25,234 nt of DNA from Nocardioidaceae bacterium UBA4001. Its GTDB lineage: Bacteria; Actinomycetota; Actinomycetes; Propionibacteriales; Nocardioidaceae. Where the stretch lies: assembly GCA_002384855.1 (NCBI GenBank), contig DGBP01000007.1, forward strand, positions 1 to 25,234, given 5' to 3'. Positions 10,056-17,866 of this stretch are shown here, in pieces. The position numbers were made by a program, and so were the translations under genes. The notes under the pieces were generated by a model. That model worked only from the letters and a program-made list of their open reading frames with translations. It was not told the origin of the DNA and did not search any database. Positions within the stretch are counted from its first letter, which is position 1; each line of letters starts with the position of its first letter.

Positions 10056-10508
10056 GTGTCCGACTCGAGCCGCAGCAAGGCCCACCCCCGCGGGAGCTCC
10101 GCCGCCGGAGGGCGGCCGGGACTCGACCGGGGACCTGCCAGCTCGCCCGTGCGCACCGTCGTGGCGGGCCTTCTGGTCGTCCTCGGGATCGCGTGGATCG
10201 TCGTCCACCTCACCGACTCCGTCGCCGCCCTCCGTGACCTCGGCGGGTGGAACTTCGTGGTCGGTTTCGGCCTGCTCTTCGTCGGCCTCGCGCTGCTCGC
10301 GCACCCCAGCACGCCCCTGGGCCGTGGCCGTGGCGTGGTGGTCGGGATGCTCGGCTGCTTCCTGATCGGGCTCGTGTGGATCATCGTCTACTACATGGCC
10401 GGCCAGCCCACCAGCCTCCTGCTCATCGGCGAGCTCGGGGCCTACAACCTGATGGTAGGGATCGGTTTCATGGCCGTCGGCTTCGTCTACGCCACGCGCT
10501 GGGAGTAG
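10056..10508 (+). CDS. crgA: CrgA-like cell-division protein with an internal duplication
   Basis: Small integral membrane protein (150 residues) that in mycobacteria and Streptomyces binds FtsZ, FtsI and FtsQ and times septation. Classical CrgA is about 85-95 residues with two helices. Here four hydrophobic segments form two similar halves: about 31-84 and 91-150. Each half ends in the same pattern, seen as GGWNFVVGFGLLFVG in the first and GAYNLMVGIGFMAVG in the second, and the second ends ATRW like mycobacterial CrgA. The N-terminal 30 residues are polar and disordered. The GTG start at 10056 has AGGAG five bases upstream. Position between DUF881 and the rhomboid/cyclophilin genes is the conserved crgA locus. 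The duplication is read by eye. Confidence 0.88.
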   Translation: MSDSSRSKAHPRGSSAAGGRPGLDRGPASSPVRTVVAGLLVVLGIAWIVVHLTDSVAALRDLGGWNFVVGFGLLFVGLALLAHPSTPLGRGRGVVVGMLGCFLIGLVWIIVYYMAGQPTSLLLIGELGAYNLMVGIGFMAVGFVYATRWE

Positions 10509-10537
10509 GCCCGGGAGCAGGCCCGCAACGCCTCGTC

Positions 10538-10567
10538 AGGGCCCTTCGCCGGTGGGCGGAGGGCCCT
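10538..10567. terminator. strong hairpin after crgA, probable terminator
   Basis: A 13-bp stem (10538-10550 with 10555-10567, one G-T wobble) encloses a GGTG loop and is followed by TTCT, 29 bases after the crgA stop. The U-tract is weak, as is common in high-GC actinobacteria. It lies between crgA and the convergent rhomboid gene. Confidence 0.7.
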
Positions 10568-10599
10568 TCTGCATGCCCCGGACGCAGGCAGCAGGCAGC

Positions 10600-10619
10600 G
10601 AATGACATCTGTGTCATTC
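10600..10619. promoter_or_regulatory. 8-bp palindrome, operator-like
   Basis: GAATGACA (10600-10607) and TGTCATTC (10612-10619) are perfect inverted repeats around TCTG. The site is AT-rich relative to its surroundings, has the shape of a homodimer binding site, and lies between two gene 3' ends where no promoter is expected. It abuts the DnaA-box-like cluster. Confidence 0.4.
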
Positions 10620-10649
10620 ATCCACAGGGGTTATCCCCAGTGTGGATAT
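10618..10649. promoter_or_regulatory. cluster of three DnaA-box-like 9-mers
   Basis: Three 9-mers each differ by one base from TTATCCACA: TCATCCACA (10618-10626), TTATCCCCA (10631-10639) and, on the minus strand, ATATCCACA (10641-10649). They also form an imperfect inverted repeat with ATCCACA and TGTGGAT arms. This locus lies near oriC in related genomes, but dnaA and dnaN are not in the window, so it is not called an origin. The remainder of 10650-10760 shows nothing recognisable. Confidence 0.4.
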
Positions 10650-10760
10650 CTCCCGGCGCGCACGGGCGCACCGCCTCCGGTTCTACCCGGGGCAGCACAC
10701 CGTGAAACACCGATCCGCCCGGACATCCCCCAGCCTGGGGAGAAGCCCGTGCCGCCGGGC

Positions 10761-11654
10761 TCAGAGCAGGACGGCGGTGCGGGTCACGAAGGCGACCACG
10801 AGAGCAAGCGCCACGAGCCCCAGGCCGAGGCCCTGCCAGAGACCGCGACGGGCCTTGGGCGCGTAGGCGAGGACCAGGGCGATCAGGACGCCGCCGACGA
10901 GGCCGCCGAGGTGGCCCTGCCAGGACAGCAGGCCGCGGCCGAAGACGGTGATGGCGACGTTGAGGCCCAGCCACAGCAGGATCTGGCTGTAGTCGGCCCG
11001 CAGCCGGACCGCCACCACCAGCAGGGCTCCCATCAGCCCGAAGATCGCGCCGGAGGCACCGACGGTCGGGGTGAACACCGGAGTCAGCCAGTAGACGAAC
11101 GCGCTGCCGGTGAGACCGGACAGGAAGTAGATCGCGAGGAAGCGCAGCCGGCCGACCGCCGACTCCAGCATCGGGCCGAGGAACCACAGCGCCAGCATGT
11201 TGAACCCGATGTGCATGGGCTCCACGTGGGTGAACATCGAGGTCACCGGCTGCCACCAGGCCCCCGAGGCGACGCCCTCGAGCTGCAGGACGGTCCCGTC
11301 CGGCAGGGCCACCAGGCGGCCGACGGCGAGCAGGGCGAGCCGGTCCACCCAGACGCTGGCGGCCCCGCCGGTGAGGGCAATCAGCGCCCACACCGCCACG
11401 TTGAGGCCGATGAGGACCTTCGAGGTGAGCGTGGGGTCCGGCGAGGGCCGCCCCCCGAACGCCGTACGCACGGGGCGCTGCGACTGCCGGCCGTCCTTGA
11501 CGCAGGACGGGCACTGGAAGCCGACTGCGGCCTGGTTCATGCAGTCGGGGCAGATCGGGCGGTCACAGCGCTGGCAGCGGATGTGCGTCTCGCGCTCGGG
11601 ATGCCGGTAGCAGTACGGCGTCGTCCCGGCGCTCACGGTGGGCTCGTCGGTCAC
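10761..11654 (-). CDS. Rhomboid-family intramembrane serine protease with N-terminal zinc-finger region
   Basis: 297 residues. The N-terminus (about 14-52) has a B-box-like set of Cys and His (CYRHPE, CQRCDRPICPDC, CPSC) that probably binds zinc. Six or more membrane helices follow, with the rhomboid catalytic dyad Ser201 in GASGAIFG and His248 in GHLGG, plus the conserved His148/Asn152 in HIGFN. It should cleave membrane protein substrates within the bilayer; the substrate is unknown. The start is GTG at 11654, 22 bases after the cyclophilin stop, and no clear ribosome site is seen. It is probably co-transcribed with the cyclophilin gene. The same combination of ppiA and rhomboid near crgA occurs in other actinobacteria. 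Confidence 0.93.
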   Translation of the reverse strand: MTDEPTVSAGTTPYCYRHPERETHIRCQRCDRPICPDCMNQAAVGFQCPSCVKDGRQSQRPVRTAFGGRPSPDPTLTSKVLIGLNVAVWALIALTGGAASVWVDRLALLAVGRLVALPDGTVLQLEGVASGAWWQPVTSMFTHVEPMHIGFNMLALWFLGPMLESAVGRLRFLAIYFLSGLTGSAFVYWLTPVFTPTVGASGAIFGLMGALLVVAVRLRADYSQILLWLGLNVAITVFGRGLLSWQGHLGGLVGGVLIALVLAYAPKARRGLWQGLGLGLVALALVVAFVTRTAVLL

Positions 11655-11676
11655 GAGGGTGCGGGCGTGAAGGCGG

Positions 11677-12201
11677 TCAGCGGCGCTCGATCTGCACGGT
11701 CTCGATCACGACCGGCTCGACCGGGCGGTCACCGGCAGCGGTACGCGTGCCGGCGATCGCGTCGACGACTGCCTGGCTCTCGGCGTCCTCGACCTCGCCG
11801 AAGATCGTGTGGCGGTTGTTCAGGTGCGGGGTCTGCCCCACGGTGATGAAGAACTGCGAGCCGTTGGTGCCCGGCCCGGCGTTCGCCATCGCGAGGAGGT
11901 AGGGCTTGTTGAAGGACAGCTCGGGGTGGAACTCGTCCTTGAAGGTGTAGCCCGGGCCGCCGGTACCGGTGCCGAGCGGGCAGCCACCCTGGATCATGAA
12001 GCCGTCGATGACACGGTGGAAGCCCAGCCCGTCGTAGAAGCGGCCGGTGGTCTTCTGGCCGTTCTTCGGGTCGGAGTACTCCTGCGTGCCCTCGGCGAGC
12101 CCCACGAAGTTCGCGACGGTCTTGGGGGCGTGGTTCGGGAAGAGGTGGACGACGATGTCCCCCTTGTTCGTCTTGAGGGTTGCCCACAGGTCCTCGGCCA
12201 T
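11677..12201 (-). CDS. ppiA: Cyclophilin-type peptidyl-prolyl cis-trans isomerase
   Basis: 174 residues, a single cyclophilin domain that isomerises Xaa-Pro bonds during folding. Active-site motifs are present: FHRVIDGFMIQGG (catalytic Arg and Phe), GTNGSQFFI and LNNRHTIFGEV. There is no signal peptide or membrane segment, so it is cytoplasmic like mycobacterial PpiA. The ATG at 12201 is preceded by AAAGGTGA at good distance; a longer in-frame reading to 12288 adds a sequence unlike the family. It is followed at 22 bases by the rhomboid gene. The gene sits at the same place as ppiA (Rv0009) relative to crgA in M. tuberculosis. Confidence 0.95.
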   Translation of the reverse strand: MAEDLWATLKTNKGDIVVHLFPNHAPKTVANFVGLAEGTQEYSDPKNGQKTTGRFYDGLGFHRVIDGFMIQGGCPLGTGTGGPGYTFKDEFHPELSFNKPYLLAMANAGPGTNGSQFFITVGQTPHLNNRHTIFGEVEDAESQAVVDAIAGTRTAAGDRPVEPVVIETVQIERR

Positions 12202-12411
12202 GGAGGTCACCTTTCTGAAGTCGGTGTGCGTGTCCGGGTCGGTGTCCTCGGACGTCGGTTGCGCCCTCGATCCTCCCACGGTGACCAAGGACCCTTCCGC
12301 CGCCCCTCATGAGCGGGATAGGGAGGTTTGATTCGGGTCACGTTGACGGCATGATGAGTGGCGTAGCGGGAACCGACTTGATGTTGACCACGAAGAGAGG
12401 ACACCTCGACG

Positions 12412-13116
12412 ATGCTGAAGCGCAAGCCGAAGACCAAGACCCAGCTCATGCGTGAGCAGGCCGAGGAGGTCATGGAGCGTCTCTCCCCGCACGTGGAGGT
12501 CGCCCGCAAGGAGGCGAAGCTGCGGGCCGCGGAGGCCCGTGAGAAGGCCGCCCCCTACGTCCACGACGTCAAGGAGAAGACCGCACCGGCCGTCGAGGGC
12601 GCGAAGGCCAAGTTCACCGCCGAGGTGCTCCCCGTGATCACCGCCGCTGTGGCAGCCGCTTCCGAGGCGACCGAGGAGGCCCGCGAGGAGGCCCGGAAGC
12701 GCGGGTCGGCGACCGCCGCCGCCCTCAAGGGAGAGGTCGCGGCGCCGAAGGAGAAGGGGTCGCACAAGCTGCGCAACCTGCTCCTGCTCATGGGGCTCGG
12801 TGGCCTGGTGGCCTTCGTCGCCAAGAAGATGTCCGACCGCGACGCAAGCACGGCCTGGCAGTCGTCGTACACCCCCTCCTCGAGCACGAGCGCGACGACG
12901 CCGTCGTACTCCGCCCCGGGCGTCGCCACCGCGGGTGCGGCCGAGGTCGACGACACCCCGATGGCTTCGGCCGCCGCCGCTGCCGCGGCCCAGGCGCGCG
13001 ACGAGGCCGGTGCCGGTCCCGACGAGGCCGCTGCCGACGCCGCCGAGGCTCCGCACCCCGCGACCACGCCGGACAACCCGGCCGAGGAGATCAAGGTCGA
13101 CGACGACAAGAGCTGA
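12412..13116 (+). CDS. Ala/Glu/Lys-rich single-pass membrane protein, DUF5324-like
   Basis: 234 residues of unknown function. The first part (about 1-120) is a long charged amphipathic helical region with repeated Ala-Glu-Lys patterns (AEAREKAAPYV, EATEEAREEARK). It is followed by one membrane helix (about 122-140, LRNLLLLMGLGGLVAF) and a disordered Ser/Thr then Ala/Asp/Glu-rich tail. The pattern resembles the actinobacterial DUF5324 family, which I recall near ppiA in Streptomyces; this is recall, not a search. A GAGAGGA stretch upstream of the ATG at 12412 is a plausible ribosome site. It is divergent from ppiA with a 210-base gap in which I see no convincing promoter. Confidence 0.78.
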   Translation: MLKRKPKTKTQLMREQAEEVMERLSPHVEVARKEAKLRAAEAREKAAPYVHDVKEKTAPAVEGAKAKFTAEVLPVITAAVAAASEATEEAREEARKRGSATAAALKGEVAAPKEKGSHKLRNLLLLMGLGGLVAFVAKKMSDRDASTAWQSSYTPSSSTSATTPSYSAPGVATAGAAEVDDTPMASAAAAAAAQARDEAGAGPDEAAADAAEAPHPATTPDNPAEEIKVDDDKS

Positions 13117-13147
13117 CCTCCGGCCGCCTGTGACCGGCACGGCCGAG

Positions 13148-13177
13148 CGTCCCGGTCACCCCACGGTGACCGGGACG
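13148..13177. terminator. bidirectional terminator hairpin
   Basis: CGTCCCGGTCACC (13148-13160) and its perfect complement (13165-13177) form a 13-bp stem with a CCAC loop. It lies exactly in the 68-base gap between two convergent genes, so it can serve both. No long T-run follows on either strand. Confidence 0.75.
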
Positions 13178-13184
13178 TCGTCGT

Positions 13185-14240
13185 TCAGCGGGGGTGCGCG
13201 CCGCGGGCGCGCGGCCCCCGGCGCAGGGGAGGGAGGTCGACCGGACGGTGGTCGTCGACCCAGGCGTCGATCTGCTCCCACCACGAGTAGAGCCAGTCGA
13301 TCCGCTCCTCCCGGCCGGCGGGGATATCGGTGCGCGGCACCCGCCACCAGCGCATGATCAGCTGCTTGTCCATCGGCAGCTCGCGCCACAGGTCCGCGAC
13401 CGTGACCAGGTGGTCGAGACCGGTGTGCGCCACCATCATCACGTCGGCGTCGGGCGCCGCGTCGAGGGCGGCGAGCAGCCCGCCGGGGCGGGGAGCCAGC
13501 ACGTTCTGCATCCGCTCCGCACGCTGTGCCATCCCCTCGAGGCCGAGGCTGCGCAGCTTCGCGATCGCTCGTTCCCGCCGGGCAGGGGTGAAGTTGCCTC
13601 CCTCGGGGAAGATCACGAACGCGTCGTTGGCGTCGAGGTCGTGGGCGAGGCTGCCCACCTGCTTCTCGAGCCGGTCGGGCGGGTCGCCCTTCCGCGGCGG
13701 GGAGACGAACCGGCTCGGCACCCGGCCGAGGAGGACGCCGACCGCCGGGTCCCACGCGAGGGTGTCCTTGAGCACCACCCGCGGCTCGCGGTGGTACCAG
13801 TGCATGAGGGCGTACATCAGCGTGAACGAGTCGCCGGGTCCCGCGTGCCGCGAGCACACGATCAGCGGGTGCCCCGGGAAGGCGTCGGGAGTCGGGCCCT
13901 GCGTGGTGATCTTCAGCCTCAGCACCCGTCGCGCCTCGCGGAAGAAGATCACCAGGTAGGCCTGCGCGAGGTCGTAGTGGATCCGCTCGAAGAACGGGCG
14001 GCGCAGGAACAGCCCGAAGCCCGACGCGATCCACAGCCCGAACATCTCCACCAGCAGCAGGCTCTCGAGGACGAGGTGGAGCAGCACCACCCAGAACAGC
14101 CGCAGCGGCCGGAGGTACCCCGGGACCACGGGGGACAGGAGCGCGGCGCCGAGCAGCCACAGCGGCACGGTGGTCAGGAGTACGACGGTCAGCACGATCA
14201 CCGCCGGCGCCACGAGGACCCGCTGCAGCACCCGGGTCAT
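13185..14240 (-). CDS. Membrane acyltransferase of the PlsC / lysophosphatidate acyltransferase type
   Basis: 351 residues. Two or three N-terminal hydrophobic segments (about 10-35, 47-75) anchor the protein. The acyltransferase domain has the HX4D catalytic motif (His132 to Asp137 in SRHAGPGDS) and the FPEGGNFTP motif (211-219) that binds the glycerol-phosphate acceptor. It should transfer an acyl chain to a lysophospholipid or related acceptor at the membrane; the exact acceptor is not evident, and it is longer than a basic PlsC. The ATG at 14240 overlaps the patatin stop by 4 bases. A phospholipase followed directly by an acyltransferase suggests lipid remodelling (deacylation and reacylation), which is inference from context. 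Confidence 0.88.
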   Translation of the reverse strand: MTRVLQRVLVAPAVIVLTVVLLTTVPLWLLGAALLSPVVPGYLRPLRLFWVVLLHLVLESLLLVEMFGLWIASGFGLFLRRPFFERIHYDLAQAYLVIFFREARRVLRLKITTQGPTPDAFPGHPLIVCSRHAGPGDSFTLMYALMHWYHREPRVVLKDTLAWDPAVGVLLGRVPSRFVSPPRKGDPPDRLEKQVGSLAHDLDANDAFVIFPEGGNFTPARRERAIAKLRSLGLEGMAQRAERMQNVLAPRPGGLLAALDAAPDADVMMVAHTGLDHLVTVADLWRELPMDKQLIMRWWRVPRTDIPAGREERIDWLYSWWEQIDAWVDDHRPVDLPPLRRGPRARGAHPR

Positions 14241-15073
14241 CCAGCCGGCTCCTCGAGGTAGGTCAGGTACGTGGAGGTGGCGTCGTACGCCTCCTCGATG
14301 CGCCGCATCACGGCACGGAAGTCACGGTAGGACAGCAGCGAGTCGTCGCGCGGCGACCCGCCGCCGGTGGGCAGGACGTGCGCGACGACGCCCTCGGGGA
14401 GCGCGGCCATCTCGCGCTGGAACCGGTGGCGGCGCGCGATCTCGAACGACACCCGGGCGACCTCCCAGGGGCGGCGGGGTGGCTTGAGGGGTCGGTCGAC
14501 GCGGCCGACCTGGAGCACGAAGATCCGGTCCGCCCCGACCTCGACGGCCCGCCCGACCGGGATCGAGTTGACGATGCCGCCGTCGAGGAAGTGCTCGTCA
14601 CCGACCCGCGCCGGCCGGAGCAGCCCGGGCACCGCCGCGGAGGCCATCACCGCGTCGACCACGCGCCCCTCGGTGAACCAGTGCTCGGCGGCGCGCTCGA
14701 TGCTGGCCGCACAGCACTGGAAGGGGATGGCGAGCTCGTCGAAGGTCAGGTCCCCGAGCTCGGCGCGCAGCCGCTCGCGCAGGGGGCGGCTGGAGTGCAG
14801 GTGGGTCCCCGTCCGGACCGCCCGGGTCATCTGGCGGACGGCCCCGTCGCCGTACACGTCCTTGCCTGCGGCCGCGCTCTCCCACAGTCCGAGCAGCCGG
14901 TCGATGACGCCGGGGCCGGGGTCGGCCGCGACGAGCGCGCCGTTGAGGGCGCCGACCGACGTGCCGAGGATGATGTCCGGCTCGATGCCGGCCTCGGCCA
15001 GGGCCCGGAGCATGCCGACCTCGACGGCGCCGAGCAGGCCCCCGCCCCCGAGCACGAAGGCGGTGCGGGTCAC
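14237..15073 (-). CDS. Patatin-like phospholipase (RssA/NTE type)
   Basis: 278 residues with a complete patatin catalytic set: oxyanion-hole GGGGLLG (9-15), nucleophile Ser39 in GTSVG, and the DGG motif with Asp164 (HFLDGGIVNS). It is a Ser-Asp dyad lipid acyl hydrolase of the small bacterial type, without a signal peptide or membrane helix. The start is GTG at 15073, overlapping the upstream DUF3817 stop (GTGA); reading further upstream passes only through the out-of-frame neighbouring gene. The 3' end overlaps the acyltransferase start. All four genes from surf1 to the acyltransferase are close-packed and probably form one operon. Confidence 0.92.
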   Translation of the reverse strand: MTRTAFVLGGGGLLGAVEVGMLRALAEAGIEPDIILGTSVGALNGALVAADPGPGVIDRLLGLWESAAAGKDVYGDGAVRQMTRAVRTGTHLHSSRPLRERLRAELGDLTFDELAIPFQCCAASIERAAEHWFTEGRVVDAVMASAAVPGLLRPARVGDEHFLDGGIVNSIPVGRAVEVGADRIFVLQVGRVDRPLKPPRRPWEVARVSFEIARRHRFQREMAALPEGVVAHVLPTGGGSPRDDSLLSYRDFRAVMRRIEEAYDATSTYLTYLEEPAG

Positions 15074-15522
15074 TCGGTGGTCGAGTCGTGTGCGCCGGTC
15101 GAGCCTCTCGAGCCCGATCCGCCGGTCGAGCCCGTCGAGACCCCCTCCTCCGCGGCGATCCGGCGGCGCACGTCGCGGGTGGCGCGGCGCTCGGCCCAGA
15201 AGGACAGGATCGGCACGGTGCCGGCCAGCAGGGTGACGATCGTGAAGCCCGGGCTCCACTCCGCCCGCCGCGAGAGCAGGAAGGCGAAGAACAGGAAGAT
15301 CATGTACAGCCAGCCGTGCGCGACGCCGAGCGTGTGGGTGATCCACTCGCCGAGGTCGTGCGCGCCGCTGCCCGGCGTGGTCAGCTGCGGCGTGGAGGGG
15401 AAGATGCCCCACATCGAGGAGCCGTCGAAGTTCGCCAGCGGCACACCGACGAGGATCAGCACGATGAGGAGGACACCGACGACCGTGGCCATGACGCGGT
15501 AAGGGACGAGCAGGGACTTCAC
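15070..15522 (-). CDS. DUF3817 integral membrane protein
   Basis: 150 residues with three hydrophobic segments (about 8-29, 62-85, 92-110), a His-containing loop (GEWITHTLGVAHGWLYM) typical of DUF3817, and a hydrophilic Ser/Gly/Thr-rich C-terminus from about 125. Function is unknown. DUF3817 proteins resemble a small membrane module also found in YdzA-like proteins. The start is GTG at 15520-15522, 15 bases after the surf1 stop, without a strong ribosome site. Its stop overlaps the patatin start. Linkage to surf1 hints at a role at the respiratory membrane but is not proof. Confidence 0.85.
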   Translation of the reverse strand: MKSLLVPYRVMATVVGVLLIVLILVGVPLANFDGSSMWGIFPSTPQLTTPGSGAHDLGEWITHTLGVAHGWLYMIFLFFAFLLSRRAEWSPGFTIVTLLAGTVPILSFWAERRATRDVRRRIAAEEGVSTGSTGGSGSRGSTGAHDSTTE

Positions 15523-15537
15523 GGCCTCGACGGTACC

Positions 15538-16371
15538 TCAGGCACCCTTGGCGTCTGCATGCTCCTCCGGCTGCTTCCCGTCCGGCCAGAGCTCCTCGGC
15601 GGCCGCCCGTCGGGCCCGGCGTTCCCGGTCGACCTCGTCGCGGACCCAGCGCCACCACACGAACAGGGCGAAGGCGGCGAAGACGAACCACTGCAACCCG
15701 TAGAGGAAGTTGCGCAGTCCCGTGTCGCCCGACGGTTCCGGAAGGGAGGCGGGGGTGACCGGGTCGAGGCCGGCCAGCCCGGTGCCGGGCTCGGCGTCCT
15801 CGGCGATGAGGTAGGCGCTGTAGAGGTCCTGGTCGACGCGCTGGATGGCGTCGGCGATGCGCAGCTCGGGGAGCACGTCGTCGCCCGGGTCGAGGTCGGG
15901 TCGTCCCGAGCCCTCCGGAGGCTGCAGCCAGCCGGTGAGCTCGGCCCGCCCGTCGGGTGCCGGTGGCGCACCGGCCGGGTCGGCGGACCACCCGCGTACG
16001 ACGAGCAGGGCGGACGCCTCACCGCAGGCAGCACCCTCCTCGCACACCGCGACAGGGGTGACCGCCCAGACGCCGTCCCGGCCCTCGAGCTCGCGTTCGG
16101 CGACGTAGAACGTGGCCTCGGGGACCCACTCACCGGCGAGCTCGACCGGCCGGCCCACGCCGGCCGACGGGAACGGGCCGTCGGCGTCGAGCACGTCGTC
16201 GAGGGCCACCGGCGGGAGGGAGGTCAGGTCGCGCGCGGCCTGCTCGCGCTGGGCGCCCCACGTGTCGAGCTGCCACAGCCCGAGGAGGACCGCCACGGTC
16301 GTCGCGGCGGCGCCGAGGAGGTGGAGGGGGAGCAGCCGGGGCGCCAGCAGCACTCCCAGGTCCCTCCGCAC
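15538..16371 (-). CDS. SURF1-family cytochrome oxidase biogenesis protein
   Basis: 277 residues with the SURF1 layout: an N-terminal membrane helix (about 17-38, ending GLWQLDTW), a large outer domain, and a C-terminal helix (about 222-243, LYGLQWFVFAAFALF) with a cytoplasmic basic/acidic tail. SURF1 proteins help assemble the haem a centre of aa3 cytochrome c oxidase. Family signs include the W-Q near the first helix, the region ELAGEWVPEATFYV, the VVRGW strand and the GLQWF near the last helix. The start is GTG at 16371 with a GGAG a few bases upstream. It is the first gene of the apparent operon that continues to the acyltransferase. Confidence 0.9.
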   Translation of the reverse strand: MRRDLGVLLAPRLLPLHLLGAAATTVAVLLGLWQLDTWGAQREQAARDLTSLPPVALDDVLDADGPFPSAGVGRPVELAGEWVPEATFYVAERELEGRDGVWAVTPVAVCEEGAACGEASALLVVRGWSADPAGAPPAPDGRAELTGWLQPPEGSGRPDLDPGDDVLPELRIADAIQRVDQDLYSAYLIAEDAEPGTGLAGLDPVTPASLPEPSGDTGLRNFLYGLQWFVFAAFALFVWWRWVRDEVDRERRARRAAAEELWPDGKQPEEHADAKGA

Positions 16372-16420
16372 GTGCTCCAGCGTACGTCGCCCCCCTCGAG
16401 TCGGCGGATCCGGAGGCTGT

Positions 16421-16459
16421 GGGGAGGATCGCCGGCATCAGGTGCCGACGATCCTCCCC
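16421..16459. terminator. probable terminator hairpin after the beta-propeller gene
   Basis: An 11-bp perfect outer stem (16421-16431 with 16449-16459) and a 4-bp inner stem (16434-16437 with 16443-16446) separated by a 2-base internal loop. It begins 20 bases downstream of the beta-propeller stop and separates it from surf1. No T-run. Confidence 0.6.
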
Positions 16460-16479
16460 GGACCCGCGCCCCCGCTCAG

Positions 16480-17670
16480 TCAGGGGGCCACCACGACGTC
16501 GATCGGCTTGTCGAGGTTCGTGTCCGTGATCGTCCCGGCGACGGTGTCGTCGGTCGGGTCTGCGGGGTCGGCAACGTCCAGCACGGTGACCCGGTCGCCG
16601 CCTTCGTGGCCGACGTACACCTTGCTGCCTCCGGCGGGCCAGATGCCGTGGGGCTCGCCGTTCCAGGCGGGCCCGGTGAGCTCGTGGACGATGGTCTTCG
16701 ACGACCGGTCGACGATCACCACCTTCCCGTCCTGACCCGGCGCGCCGGCCACGCTGATGTACGCGTACGGACCCACGAAGGCGACGTGGTTCGCCCTGGC
16801 TCCCACCGGCATGCTCTCCACGACCGGGGAGAGGTCCCCCGTGGCAAGGACCGAGATCGTCCCGGCGCCCTTGTGCACCAGCCAGACCTCCTCGTCGTCG
16901 GGACTGACGAAGCCGAACGGGGTGAACCTCGCCGGCACCGCGCGCTCGGCCACCACTTGCCGTGTGGTCGCATCGACCTTCACGACCCGGGCCTCCTTGG
17001 CCGCGACCACGAAGGCCTGTCTGCCCGTGGAGTCGAAGGCCACCATGCTGGGGCCGAGCGGCGTCGCGATCTTGGCCCGGCTCTCGAACCGCTCGGTCCG
17101 GTGCCGCGTCTCGTCGTGCAGATCATCCCGGTCGAGGTCCAGCACCTCGACGTAGTCCTCGCCCCGGATGGCAGCCCAGGCCTCACGACCGCCGGGGCGG
17201 ACCGTGACCAGGTGCGGCTCCCGGCCGACGGGGAGGTAGCCGAGGAGCTCGTTGGTCGTCGTGTCGATGGCGACGACGGTGCCCGAGATCCGGTTCGTCG
17301 CGAGCAGCACGTCGCTCTGCGGCGTCAGGTACAGACCGTGGGTCCCGACATGGCCGTTGTACAGCGCGGCGTGGTGGTCCCGGTCGGCGTTGCACGGCCC
17401 GGCGGGCTGTGGAGTCCCCGCGATCGCGGGGTCCGACCCGAGGCAGATTGTGTCGACGACTCGGTCGGTGGTCGTGTCGATCACCGAGATCGTGCCGGTG
17501 CCCTCGTTGGCGACGTACGCGCGGTCACTGACTCCCGCGACGGGACCGACGCCTGGCGCGGGAGGTCGGCTCGCCTCCGCGGACCCGACGCCGATCCCTC
17601 CCACGAGGCCGGTGCCGGCGAGCACTACGGCGCCCACGGTGAGCATGCTGAGGTTGGATGATGCGCCCAT
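16480..17670 (-). CDS. Secreted YVTN-type beta-propeller protein
   Basis: 396 residues. An N-terminal hydrophobic stretch (about 7-30, LTVGAVVLAGTGLVGGIGVG, followed by SAEAS) looks like a Sec signal peptide. The rest is a series of about 40-residue blades of the YncE/YVTN type: AYVANEGTGTISVIDTTT, NRISGTVVAIDTTTN, GAGTISVLATGD, SKVYVGHEGGDRVTVLD. The function of such proteins is mostly unknown; some bind DNA, metals or surface partners. A CNADRDHHAALYN stretch with His and Cys might bind metal. The ATG at 17670 is chosen because GGGAGG lies at a normal distance and a signal peptide then follows; a TTG extension to 17745 would bury it. It lies alone, between tRNA-Ala and the surf1 operon. Confidence 0.85.
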   Translation of the reverse strand: MGASSNLSMLTVGAVVLAGTGLVGGIGVGSAEASRPPAPGVGPVAGVSDRAYVANEGTGTISVIDTTTDRVVDTICLGSDPAIAGTPQPAGPCNADRDHHAALYNGHVGTHGLYLTPQSDVLLATNRISGTVVAIDTTTNELLGYLPVGREPHLVTVRPGGREAWAAIRGEDYVEVLDLDRDDLHDETRHRTERFESRAKIATPLGPSMVAFDSTGRQAFVVAAKEARVVKVDATTRQVVAERAVPARFTPFGFVSPDDEEVWLVHKGAGTISVLATGDLSPVVESMPVGARANHVAFVGPYAYISVAGAPGQDGKVVIVDRSSKTIVHELTGPAWNGEPHGIWPAGGSKVYVGHEGGDRVTVLDVADPADPTDDTVAGTITDTNLDKPIDVVVAP

Positions 17671-17866
17671 GACTGTGTCCTCCCGAGAGACGGCACCGAC
17701 AGGTGTCCTGCCGGAGTGCCGGTCATTCTGGGGCAAAACGGACAAAGGGACAAGGGTGTACGGGCATACCGACCGACCCGCCGCGCGATGCTCTGTCGGC
17801 TCACACGGTCGAGGGGAGACGACCCTTGTGCTGGCCTGGCCCTGACCTGGCGTGGCAGGCCGGACG

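Noticed and set aside
10700..10709. CGTGAAACA, resembling half of a parS site
   Set aside because: Only one half of the TGTTTCACGTGAAACA palindrome is present; the other half does not match.
15088..17661. 857-codon open frame on the plus strand
   Set aside because: It is antisense to the patatin 5' end, DUF3817, SURF1 and the beta-propeller genes. Its translation is Arg/Gly/Pro/Asp-rich without any domain; an open frame of this length is expected opposite GC-rich genes.
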